Source: RUG572 sp964386385
GTDB taxonomy: Bacteria; Verrucomicrobiota; Kiritimatiellia; RFP12; UBA1067
Length of the DNA stretch: 64,000 nt
Reading direction: 5' to 3'
Assembly: GCA_964386385.1 (NCBI GenBank)
Contig: CAYLRN010000011.1
Location: 36,337 to 100,336 of the forward strand
In this document: positions 35,867-43,691 of the stretch, piece by piece
How the letters are laid out: each line of letters opens with the position of its first letter
How positions within the stretch are numbered: position 1 is the stretch's first letter
The notes under the pieces: generated by a model
Seen by the model: only the letters and a program-made list of their open reading frames with translations
Database searches by the model: none
What the model was told of the DNA's origin: nothing
Program-made: the position numbers and the translations under genes

Positions 35867-37392
35867 GCCGTCTGCGGGGCGGGCTCGGACGGCGCGGAAT
35901 CCTCTTCAGGTTCGTTGAGGCATTCCGCCCGTTCGATGCGTCTGCCCTTCTTGCTTTCAAGGCGCACGTGAAGGTCGATGAGCTTCCTTGCGGAGTTGGC
36001 GATGGAGTGCGCGCGCGGGGCGTCGAGGAAGACGCCCCGCGCTTTCGTGTAGGTGTCCTGCAGATGCTCCATGGCGTCGCCGACGTCCTCGAAGGTCTTG
36101 AGGAAGTCGTTGGTGCGCTTGAGAAGTTCGCGTGCGGTGTCCACGATCGCCTGCTGGTTGCGGGCCTCCTTCTCGTGCTGCCACGCGAGATAGACGAGGC
36201 GGAGGTATGCGAGGAGCGTCAGCGGCGTGATGAGGACGACGTTGTTCTGGGCGGCGAACTGCCACAGGGACGGTTCGACCTGCAGCGCGGCCATAAGCGG
36301 CGCCTCGTAGGCGACGAACATCGCGGTTATGGGAAGATAGTTCCTGTCGCGGTGCTCCTCTGAAAAGACCTTGGGGTACTTCTTCTTCGCCAGCTGGTCT
36401 ATCTTCTGCCTGACGCTGGCGACGTGCGCGGCGAGTTTTTCCGCCTTCGTCCTCTCGTCCGCCGCGTCCATGTACTCCATGTATGCGGTGAGGCTGACCT
36501 TGCTGTCGATGACAAGCCAGCGGTTCTCGGTGTCGCAGACCTGCGCGTCCGGGCGGTCGCTGTCAGTCCCCTTCTGGAGGAAGAAGTTCACGTTCTCCTC
36601 AAGTCCGGCCTGGCGCAGCTTCTCGGCCAGGATCTCCTCGCCCTTGCGTCCCTGGTAACGCGTGTTGGAGGAGAGGGCGCTGGCGACGCCGCTAAGGCTG
36701 TCGGCGATCTTTCCGATGGCCTCGACGTGCCCGCACATCGACTTCTCCAGCGAGGCGTTGCCGTCCTGTGTCTTCTGCGCAAGTTCCTGAAGATGGAGAA
36801 GCTGGTCGCGCAGCGGCTTCACGACCTGTTCCATCTGCGTCCTGTTGAAGACGGTGAGGTCGTTCTGCTGTTCCCTGATCTTGGAGGCGGCCAGGTTTCC
36901 GAAATTCTCCCGAAGGGCGGTGAGCGTCTCGGCGAACTTCTTCTCCGTCTCGGCGATGAGCCGCTCCGTCGTCGCGTCCTTGTCGCGTAGCGCCTTCCGG
37001 CAGTCCTCCTCCTTCCGCTTCAACGCGGCGTCGCGCTCCGCAAGCATCTCGTCGCAGGCCTTCTGGCGCACCTCGACGGTCTCTTTGCAGGCTCGTTCCC
37101 TCTCGGCGATCGCGTCCGCGCAGGCGGCGTCCTTCGCGGCGAGCGCTCTCCGGCACGATTCGTCCTTTTCGGCGAGAAGTCTGCCGCAGGCCTTCTCGCC
37201 GTCGGCAAGGCGCTCGGCGCACGCCTTTTCGCGGGAGGACGAAACAGCCCGCTCCTGCTCAAGTTCGGCTTTCAGCCGCGCTGTTTCGGCTGCGGCATCG
37301 TCCGGACGTCCTTTCGCCTTCATCAGCAGAAACGCCAGCGCCAGCGTCGACAGAAGCGACATTACGGACAGAATGCCAAGAAAAACTACCAT
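35863..37392 (-). CDS. rmuC: RmuC family protein
   Basis: A 509-residue protein. Start at 37392 (MVVFLGILSVMSLLSTLALAF) after GGAAAGGAAAGAA, giving a single N-terminal membrane helix. Residues about 35-200 are a long coiled coil of Glu/Lys/Ala heptads with repeated 'EKDESCRRALAAKD' and 'ERERACKETVEVR' type units. The RmuC core follows (about 230-440): NTRYQGRKGEEILAEKL, VIDSKVSLTAYMEYMDA, and VVLITPLTLLAYLRLVYLAW. RmuC proteins are predicted to have a restriction-endonuclease-like core and limit DNA inversions and rearrangements. It has its own consensus promoter, divergent from the giant LamG protein gene. Confidence 0.9.
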   Translation of the reverse strand: MVVFLGILSVMSLLSTLALAFLLMKAKGRPDDAAAETARLKAELEQERAVSSSREKACAERLADGEKACGRLLAEKDESCRRALAAKDAACADAIAERERACKETVEVRQKACDEMLAERDAALKRKEEDCRKALRDKDATTERLIAETEKKFAETLTALRENFGNLAASKIREQQNDLTVFNRTQMEQVVKPLRDQLLHLQELAQKTQDGNASLEKSMCGHVEAIGKIADSLSGVASALSSNTRYQGRKGEEILAEKLRQAGLEENVNFFLQKGTDSDRPDAQVCDTENRWLVIDSKVSLTAYMEYMDAADERTKAEKLAAHVASVRQKIDQLAKKKYPKVFSEEHRDRNYLPITAMFVAYEAPLMAALQVEPSLWQFAAQNNVVLITPLTLLAYLRLVYLAWQHEKEARNQQAIVDTARELLKRTNDFLKTFEDVGDAMEHLQDTYTKARGVFLDAPRAHSIANSARKLIDLHVRLESKKGRRIERAECLNEPEEDSAPSEPAPQTA

Positions 37393-37436
37393 TTCTTTCC
37401 TTTCCCGAATTCCTTCGTTCCCTGCGAACGGCCGCA

Positions 37437-37465
37437 ATGATACTCTTTTTCCCCCTTCCTGTCAA
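37437..37465 (-). promoter_or_regulatory. Promoter of rmuC
   Basis: On the minus strand TTGACA (37460-37465), 17-base spacer, TATCAT (37437-37442), 45 bases before the start codon. Confidence 0.7.
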
Positions 37466-37530
37466 AGCCCTCCGGTGAATTGCAGACCAAGTGGAACGGC
37501 TTTCCTCTTTCCCCTTTCCGATGGTTTTGC

Positions 37531-37536
37531 TAGAAT
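37531..37536 (+). promoter_or_regulatory. -10 box directly before the LamG protein gene
   Basis: TAGAAT ends six bases before the ATG at 37543; there is no Shine-Dalgarno sequence in between and the -35 region is weak. A start site at or next to the ATG would make the transcript leaderless, as suggested also at 8165. Confidence 0.45.
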
Positions 37537-37542
37537 CGGGGT

Positions 37543-40500
37543 ATGAACACAAGAAGTCTTTTTGCCGTTTTCGGCGTTGTCCTGGCGTTCGCGGGCCATG
37601 CGGCGGTCAGGACGTTTCCGTCATGCGAGTGGAGCGCCGTCCGCGTCTCCGCCGTCTCCCCGTCGCGCCTCGCGGTCGTCGACGCGGCAGGCCGCGGCGT
37701 CCTCTCGTTCCATACCGAGGGCGGGGACTTCGCCGGGAAGGTGGTCGTCTCCGGCGCGGTCGACAGGCTTGTGATCGATGCGCGCGCCGCGTTCGCCGCC
37801 GGAATGCGCAAGCTCGTGTTCACGTCGCCCGACATCGGCCCGAAGGAGTTCGAGGGGCGCGACTGCACGCTCGTCTCCACCCTTGGCGGCGTTCGCGGCT
37901 CGGAGGGACTTGCATATTTCGAGGGGCATGGGACGCGCGGACACTACTACCGCAGCCGCAAGGTCCAGACGAAGGGGCGGCGCAAGGACTACTCCATGGC
38001 GCAGGACGTGTGGGGCGGGTTGAACTCGCTGCATCTGCGCTGGGACCTGACGCGCCAGTCGGCGAACGGCCCGTTCGAGTTCTACGGCGCGAAGTACGCC
38101 GTCGAGTCCGAGCTGCCCGTCGTCCGCGCAAAGGAGCATGTCGCGCCGAAGCTGATATTCCACGCGCCGTTCGATGGGACCGCCGAGGCGAAGGTGGCGC
38201 TTGGCGACGCGAAGCCGTGCCGGGCGCAGGGGCTGTCCTACGCCGAGGGCAAGCGCGGGCAGGCGGTGCGCCTCTGCGCGGCGTCCAACAGCGTGCTTGA
38301 ATATCTTTCGCAGGGCAACCTCGTCCAGAAGCGCGGATGCGTGAGCCTGTGGTTCAAGCGCGAATGGCCGGACGACGGGCGGAGGTCTGGCGGCGGGGAG
38401 GTCTGGCGGACGCTCTTCGCGAATCCCGAACCGCCGGAAGTGCGCGTCGGCTCCGGCCAGCTCTGGTTCTGGTGCTGGGGAAGCAGGCTTCGAGCCGACA
38501 TGGGCGACGACGACGATTCGCACGTGGTGTGTCCGCTCCCCGCAGGAAAGTCCGAATGGACCCACCTCGCCGTCAACTGGGACGACGACGGCGTGAGGAT
38601 GTTCGTCAACGGGCGCGGATCCGGAAGGATGGGCGACTCCGAGTCGCCGATGCAGGAGGCTCTTCGCTCGCGCGACCCGCTCGAATCCGCGGACATGGCG
38701 TTCAGGACGTTCTTCGTCGGCGGCAAGGGGACGCGCGAACGCTTCGACGGTCTTGTGGACGACCTTCGCATCTACTCCGCTCCGCTCTCGAAGGAGCAGA
38801 TATCCGAAATATACAGGCGCGAGGCGGTCGTCGAAATGCGCGCCGTCGGACAGTACGCCGTCGAAAACGTCTCGTCGACGATCTCCGTGACGACGACAAG
38901 CCCGGCGGGATGCGACCTGAAAGGCCTTCGCTACTGCATCTTCGACGGCGAGGGGAGGAAAGTTGCCTCCTACGGCGAGCAGGTCGGGGAGAAGACCGCC
39001 CGGCTCGTCGTGAACCTCCCGAAGGGGCTCTATACGCTGTCCGCCACGGACGGAAAGTGGAACTACGGGGACGTCCCGATCGTCGTCATGGGGAAGGGCA
39101 ATCCGTATGAACTCGCGCCCGAGAAGGGCGACGTTCCGGGGCGTCCGCGCAAGATGGAACTCGTCTCCGAACTGCGCATGGACGGCGAGCTGCCGCCGGA
39201 CCGCTTCCGCGCCGTCGGCGCGACGCGGCGCGGATCTCTCGGCGGCGTCCCGTATCTTGAGGCCGGGCCGAACGCCGGCGACCGCTTCGCGATGCGTTTC
39301 AAGGTCGACCCGAAGTTCCCGCTATGGTGCTTCGAGATCGACTATCCCGACGACGCCCGGCGCACGGCAGACATAATCGTCCAGCGCTCCGGCAGCGCTG
39401 GCGGCGACTACACGCTCCAGGTGGGCTATGCCGCCGGCGACGAATATCCCAACACCGGCAGGACGCTCACGCACCGCTGCCTCTACTGGGCGAGCGACCC
39501 CGACGTCACGCTCGTCGCGATGACGGCGAACAAGGACGCCCCCGCCGCGGTGTCGGCCGTCCGCGTCTACCGCGTCGTCGACGGGGCCCTGCCCGCCGCG
39601 GCGATCAACGAGCCGAAGCCGCCGTCGCATGAACGCCGCATCGGAGACCTCTGGCGCGACATCCGCGCCGGAAAACGCTCCGATCCGCCGTCCGCCCCGA
39701 CGGGATGGAACCGCATGTTCGCCCTCTACTTCGAAGACCCCGCGATCGCCTACGACTTTGCCGCGCCGGCCTGCGGCGAGGGCGCGATGGGCGAGATGGA
39801 GACGATGATCGACCGCACGATCGCGCTCATGAAGTACACGGGCGAGAACATGTTCGCCTATCCCGGCGCGTGGTACCACGGCCTCATCGGCGAGCAGTAC
39901 AATCCGCGCGGACACGCCCCGGACTTCCTCAGCGCCTGGTATGCGAAGTTCGACGAGGAAGGCCTCTCGCTCATGCCCACGGTCAATCCGAACACCATGC
40001 CCGTCCCCGCAGGGCTCGTCACCCGCGAAACGATGTCCAACGGCGCCCTGCACGACTCGTGCATCGCCATCCACGACACCGGCAAGCCGAACTGGGGCGG
40101 ATGGCACGACACTCCGCCGAACTTCAACTTCCACCACCCCGCCGTCCGAAAGAACATTTCGACAATCATCGGAACGCTCACCGAACAGGGGCTTCGCCAT
40201 CCGTCGTTCAAGGGCGTCTGCATGCACATGACGCGCCACTGCATGCTCTGGTTCGGAGACGAGAGGAGCGGCTACAACGACTACACGGTCAAGGCGTTCG
40301 CGAAGGCGAAGGGGCTGAAGATTCCCGTTGATTCAAAGGACCCGCTGCGCGGTAGGGCGTATGCCGAATGGCTGCGCGCCAATGCGTGGCAGGACTGGAT
40401 CCAGTGGCGCTGCGACATCGTCACGGACTTCTACGTGAAGGAGGCCAGAAAACTCGCCGAGAGGCGTCCCGACCTGAAACTGTGGCTGAACAGCTTCGTC

Positions 40501-41277
40501 CCCGCGAATATCAGGCATCCCGACTTTGCCAATCCCGATTACATGGAACAGGCGAACCGCGCCTGCGGACTGGACCGCGACCGCCTGACGCGCGAGGCGC
40601 CGAACGTCATCCTCTGCCAGACGCTCGTCCCTGCGGACTACCGCTTCCGCCGGCCGGACTCCTTCCCCTCCAAGGCCGCGCATGACCACCAGCGCGTGAT
40701 CGACACGCTGCCCGGCTTCTACTCTCTGCTGAAGGGTGCGAACTATCCGTGGGTCAACCAGCACGACCGCTATTGGGAAAGCCCCATCGGGCGTGGCGCG
40801 GCGACCGGAAACTCGCTTTCGTGCTCGTGGCTCAGGGAGTGCGCGTGGCGCGTGACGACAATCAATCCGTCCGGCGTGAACGCCCTGCGGCATTTCGTCC
40901 TTCCGCTCCGCTACGGCGACGTGCTTGGCGTCTCGAAGGGCGGATTCCTCATCGGCACGTACGGAATGGAAGAGCGCCTTGTGCCGTTCGCGCAGGCGTT
41001 CCGGGCGCTGCCCGGCGTCGTGTTCGACGACGTCGGCGGAACGGACGTCGTAAAACTGCGCCAGAAGGAGTGGAACGGCAGAAGCTGGTTCTACGTTGTG
41101 AACACGGACCTCGCGCCCGCGACGGTTTCGATTGAATTCCCGTCCGGGACGGAAGACCTCGTCAGCGGCGAGGGATTTGGCGGGGCGTTCTCGTCCGCCA
41201 AGTCGGAAATCCGCCTTGCGCCGTACCAGATGCGCAGCTTCTCCGCTCCGAAGGGATTGCCCGTCTTCGTGAAATAG
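37543..41277 (+). CDS. Giant secreted LamG plus glycosidase-like protein
   Basis: A 1244-residue protein with a signal peptide ending near AFAGHAA. Residues about 210-420 form a LamG/concanavalin-like domain (LIFHAPFDGTAEAK, GCVSLWFKREW, EWTHLAVNWDDDGVRMFVNG, FDGLVDDLRIYSAPLSKEQI), which binds sugars. A beta-rich middle follows. From about residue 700 the sequence resembles a TIM-barrel glycosidase: FAYPGAWYHGLIGEQYNP, LSLMPTVNPNTMPVP, GVCMHMTRHCMLWFGDERSGYND, and WIQWRCDIVTDFYVKEA. The Asp-Glu in FGDERSGYND is a candidate active site. No named GH family could be assigned. Monocistronic, flanked by rmuC and aroG-type genes. Confidence 0.7.
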   Translation: MNTRSLFAVFGVVLAFAGHAAVRTFPSCEWSAVRVSAVSPSRLAVVDAAGRGVLSFHTEGGDFAGKVVVSGAVDRLVIDARAAFAAGMRKLVFTSPDIGPKEFEGRDCTLVSTLGGVRGSEGLAYFEGHGTRGHYYRSRKVQTKGRRKDYSMAQDVWGGLNSLHLRWDLTRQSANGPFEFYGAKYAVESELPVVRAKEHVAPKLIFHAPFDGTAEAKVALGDAKPCRAQGLSYAEGKRGQAVRLCAASNSVLEYLSQGNLVQKRGCVSLWFKREWPDDGRRSGGGEVWRTLFANPEPPEVRVGSGQLWFWCWGSRLRADMGDDDDSHVVCPLPAGKSEWTHLAVNWDDDGVRMFVNGRGSGRMGDSESPMQEALRSRDPLESADMAFRTFFVGGKGTRERFDGLVDDLRIYSAPLSKEQISEIYRREAVVEMRAVGQYAVENVSSTISVTTTSPAGCDLKGLRYCIFDGEGRKVASYGEQVGEKTARLVVNLPKGLYTLSATDGKWNYGDVPIVVMGKGNPYELAPEKGDVPGRPRKMELVSELRMDGELPPDRFRAVGATRRGSLGGVPYLEAGPNAGDRFAMRFKVDPKFPLWCFEIDYPDDARRTADIIVQRSGSAGGDYTLQVGYAAGDEYPNTGRTLTHRCLYWASDPDVTLVAMTANKDAPAAVSAVRVYRVVDGALPAAAINEPKPPSHERRIGDLWRDIRAGKRSDPPSAPTGWNRMFALYFEDPAIAYDFAAPACGEGAMGEMETMIDRTIALMKYTGENMFAYPGAWYHGLIGEQYNPRGHAPDFLSAWYAKFDEEGLSLMPTVNPNTMPVPAGLVTRETMSNGALHDSCIAIHDTGKPNWGGWHDTPPNFNFHHPAVRKNISTIIGTLTEQGLRHPSFKGVCMHMTRHCMLWFGDERSGYNDYTVKAFAKAKGLKIPVDSKDPLRGRAYAEWLRANAWQDWIQWRCDIVTDFYVKEARKLAERRPDLKLWLNSFVPANIRHPDFANPDYMEQANRACGLDRDRLTREAPNVILCQTLVPADYRFRRPDSFPSKAAHDHQRVIDTLPGFYSLLKGANYPWVNQHDRYWESPIGRGAATGNSLSCSWLRECAWRVTTINPSGVNALRHFVLPLRYGDVLGVSKGGFLIGTYGMEERLVPFAQAFRALPGVVFDDVGGTDVVKLRQKEWNGRSWFYVVNTDLAPATVSIEFPSGTEDLVSGEGFGGAFSSAKSEIRLAPYQMRSFSAPKGLPVFVK

Positions 41278-41309
41278 AGCCGGGCCTGCGCAGATTCCGC
41301 CATCCGCGC

Positions 41310-41339
41310 GAACCACCGCATTCATAAATGCGGTGGTTC
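41310..41339 (+). terminator. Perfect 13-bp hairpin after the LamG gene
   Basis: GAACCACCGCATT, four-base loop CATA, AATGCGGTGGTTC: a perfect inverted repeat 32 bases past the stop codon. No T tract follows, so it is either a non-canonical terminator, an mRNA 3-prime end stabiliser or an operator for the downstream promoter. Confidence 0.45.
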
Positions 41340-41402
41340 CAGGCGGCGAAGTTTCGCGGACGGTCGCCGAACTCGTCAAAACGGCCCGGTTTCGCCTTTT
41401 CG

Positions 41403-41432
41403 TTGCACGGGCGAGGCGATTTGGAGTATAAT
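41403..41432 (+). promoter_or_regulatory. Promoter of the DAHP synthase gene
   Basis: TTGCAC (41403-41408), 18-base spacer, perfect TATAAT (41427-41432), 35 bases before the start codon; AAGGAG lies eight bases upstream of the ATG. Confidence 0.7.
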
Positions 41433-41467
41433 TCAATTCATCGAATTTCAATCAAGGAGAACATTCA

Positions 41468-42505
41468 ATGGACATGCAGATGACGTTCGTCAGGAAGCTT
41501 CCGATTCCGAAAGACCTGAAGGAACAGTATCCGCTCACCGACGACCTCAAGACCATCAAGGAGGCGCGCGACGCGGAGACGCGCCGCATATTCGAGGGCA
41601 AGGACGACAGGCTTCTTCTCCTCGTCGGGCCGTGTTCGGCCGACAGGGAAGACGCGGTTCTCGACTACATGGAACGCCTTGCGAAGGTCGCGGACAAGGT
41701 GAAGGACAGGATGTTCATCATCCCCCGCGTCTACACGAACAAGCCTCGCACGAAGGGCGTCGGCTACAAGGGCATGCTCCACCAGCCGGACCCCAGCAAG
41801 GGCGAGGACATGCTGGCGGGCATCATCGCCATACGCGAAATGCACACGCGGGTCGTCCGTGAAACCGGCTTCACCTGCGCCGAGGAAATGCTCTATCCCG
41901 CAAACCACCGCTACCTTTCAGACCTTCTCGCCTACGTGGCGGTGGGCGCGCGTTCCGTGGAGAACCAGGAACACCGCATCGTGGCAAGCGGCATCGGCAT
42001 CCCGGCCGGGATGAAGAACCCCACCGGCGGAGACCTCAACGTGATGATGAACTCCATCGTCGCCGCGCAGAGTCCGCAGAAGTTCATCTACCGCGGATGG
42101 GAGGTGGAGACCGAGGGCAACCCCCTTGCGCACGTTATCCTTCGCGGGTACGTGGACAAGTTCGCGCACAACCATCCGAACTACCACTACGAAGACCTGG
42201 AGGACGTCCTGCGCCTCTACGAGAGGAACCCCGGCCTCAAGAACCCCGCCGTGGTGGTGGACGCGAACCACGACAATTCCGGCAAGCGCCATCTTGAGCA
42301 GATCCGCATCGCAAAGGACGTCCTTCACAGCCGCAGGAGCAATCCCGACATCGCACGTCTCGTCAAGGGCGTCATGATCGAGAGCTACCTCGAAGACGGC
42401 AGGCAGAACGTCGGCGACGGCGTCTACGGCAAGTCCATAACGGACCCCTGCCTGGGCTGGGACAAGACCGAACGCCTCATCTACGACCTGGCCGACCTCG
42501 CCTGA
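41468..42505 (+). CDS. aroG: 3-deoxy-7-phosphoheptulonate synthase (DAHP synthase, type I)
   Basis: A 345-residue cytoplasmic enzyme that condenses phosphoenolpyruvate with erythrose-4-phosphate in the first step of the shikimate pathway. The class I-alpha motifs are all present: LLLLVGPCSADRE, YTNKPRTKGVGYKG (the KPRT substrate loop), GMKNPTGGD, and VVDANHDNSGKRH (metal and substrate contacts). Length and N-terminal extension match the AroF/AroG/AroH group of Proteobacteria; which feedback type it is cannot be judged, so the symbol is approximate. It stands alone with a good promoter, not in an aro operon. Confidence 0.9.
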   Translation: MDMQMTFVRKLPIPKDLKEQYPLTDDLKTIKEARDAETRRIFEGKDDRLLLLVGPCSADREDAVLDYMERLAKVADKVKDRMFIIPRVYTNKPRTKGVGYKGMLHQPDPSKGEDMLAGIIAIREMHTRVVRETGFTCAEEMLYPANHRYLSDLLAYVAVGARSVENQEHRIVASGIGIPAGMKNPTGGDLNVMMNSIVAAQSPQKFIYRGWEVETEGNPLAHVILRGYVDKFAHNHPNYHYEDLEDVLRLYERNPGLKNPAVVVDANHDNSGKRHLEQIRIAKDVLHSRRSNPDIARLVKGVMIESYLEDGRQNVGDGVYGKSITDPCLGWDKTERLIYDLADLA

Positions 42506-42588
42506 CCATCGATGCGGAGGCGCTCGTGTGGATTTTCGCGGCCGTCCTCGGAGTCGCCCTGAAACGCGCGCAAAAAAACGCCGCAGCA

Positions 42589-42617
42589 TTGACATCCGCC
42601 CGCTTTTTTGATTAAAT
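42589..42617 (+). promoter_or_regulatory. Promoter and 5-prime leader of rplM-rpsI
   Basis: TTGACA (42589-42594), 17-base spacer, TTAAAT (42612-42617). This leaves a leader of about 110 bases before rplM, long enough for autogenous control, and it contains a direct repeat of GTCGGCT; no known L13 leader fold could be verified by eye. Confidence 0.55.
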
Positions 42618-42737
42618 ACGCGCCTTGACTGCGAAGTCGGCTGCTGAGGTCGGCTTCCCGTTCCGCGGCGGACGCGGGGCGCACAACGGACAAACCCCCG
42701 TTTTCGGGAACAAAGCCACAATGAACAAGGAAGCAAA

Positions 42738-43169
42738 ATGCAGAAGAGCACTCGTGGAGTGAATCCGGGCGACAGCCGCAAGTGGCTGCTCGTCGACGCG
42801 AAGGACGTGGTTCTCGGCCGTCTGGCCGTCGTGATCGCCAACAAGCTTCGCGCCAAGGATTCCCCGTCGTTCGATCCGTCCGTTGACGCGGGCGCGTTCG
42901 TCATCGTGGTCAACGCGGCCAAGGTGAAGCTGACGGGCAAGAAGGAAGAGCAGAAGGACTATCAGCGCTATTCCGGCTACCGGAACGGCCTGAAGCACTT
43001 CACCGCCGCCGAAATGCGCGCCTCCCATCCGGAGCGCATGATCATGGAGGCCGTGTGGGGCATGCTGCCGAAGAACAACATCGCGCGCAAGATGATGACG
43101 CGCCTGAAGGTGTTCGCCGGCGCGGAGCACACGCACGCCGCCCAGAAGCCCGAAATGATCACGCTCTAA
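42738..43169 (+). CDS. rplM: 50S ribosomal protein L13
   Basis: A 143-residue protein with the L13 core: SRKWLLVDAKDVVLGRLAVVIANKLR, VVNAAKVKLTGKK, and VWGMLPKNNIARKMMTRLKVFAG, the last the most conserved stretch of the family. It is placed early in assembly of the large subunit. SD AAGGAAG before the ATG. It is followed 13 bases later by rpsI, the usual bacterial arrangement. Confidence 0.97.
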   Translation: MQKSTRGVNPGDSRKWLLVDAKDVVLGRLAVVIANKLRAKDSPSFDPSVDAGAFVIVVNAAKVKLTGKKEEQKDYQRYSGYRNGLKHFTAAEMRASHPERMIMEAVWGMLPKNNIARKMMTRLKVFAGAEHTHAAQKPEMITL

Positions 43170-43182
43170 GGAGGTTTCAAGA

Positions 43183-43587
43183 ATGGCTACGAAAGACAAA
43201 GTGATTGCCGCCGGAACCGGTCGCCGCAAGACGGCCTGCGCCCGCGTGACGCTCGTGCCCGGCGAGGGCAAGTGGATCGTCAACCGCAAGCCCCTCGAGG
43301 AGTACATCACCTCCGAGGCGCTGCGCGACTACCTGAAGCAGCCCATCGCCATTTCCGGCTACGACGTCTCCAACGTGGACGTAATCGTGTTCGCCAAGGG
43401 CGGCGGATGTTCCGGCCAGGCCGGCGCGATTCGCCACGGTCTCGCCCGCGCCCTCGTGGAGGCGAACGCGGAGCTCCGCAAGCCCCTCAAGGCCGAGGGC
43501 TGCATGACGCGCGACAGCCGCATGAAGGAGCGCAAGAAACCCGGCCGTCCGGGCGCCCGCAAGCGCTTCCAGTTCTCGAAGCGCTAA
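43183..43587 (+). CDS. rpsI: 30S ribosomal protein S9
   Basis: A 134-residue protein: GTGRRKTACARVTL at the start, GGGCSGQAGAIRHGLARAL in the middle, LTRDSR-like CMTRDSRMKERKKPG, and the invariant C-terminal basic tail ending KRFQFSKR, whose last residues reach the P-site tRNA. SD AAGGAGG. It forms an operon with rplM, closed by a hairpin terminator. Confidence 0.97.
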   Translation: MATKDKVIAAGTGRRKTACARVTLVPGEGKWIVNRKPLEEYITSEALRDYLKQPIAISGYDVSNVDVIVFAKGGGCSGQAGAIRHGLARALVEANAELRKPLKAEGCMTRDSRMKERKKPGRPGARKRFQFSKR

Positions 43588-43629
43588 TTGCGGAGTCGCG
43601 GTTCGGTGTTTCAGCCGCGGCATGACGGC

Positions 43630-43680
43630 GGGCCGCCATGGAGGGTTCCACCCTCCTGTGCGGCCCTTGTTGTTGTATCT
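43630..43680 (+). terminator. Intrinsic terminator of rplM-rpsI
   Basis: Outer stem GGGCCGC / GCGGCCC, inner stem GGAGGG / CCCTCC, followed by TTGTTGTTGT. It starts 43 bases after the rpsI stop and ends just before the helicase SD. Confidence 0.75.
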
Positions 43681-43691
43681 AGGAGTTGGGA

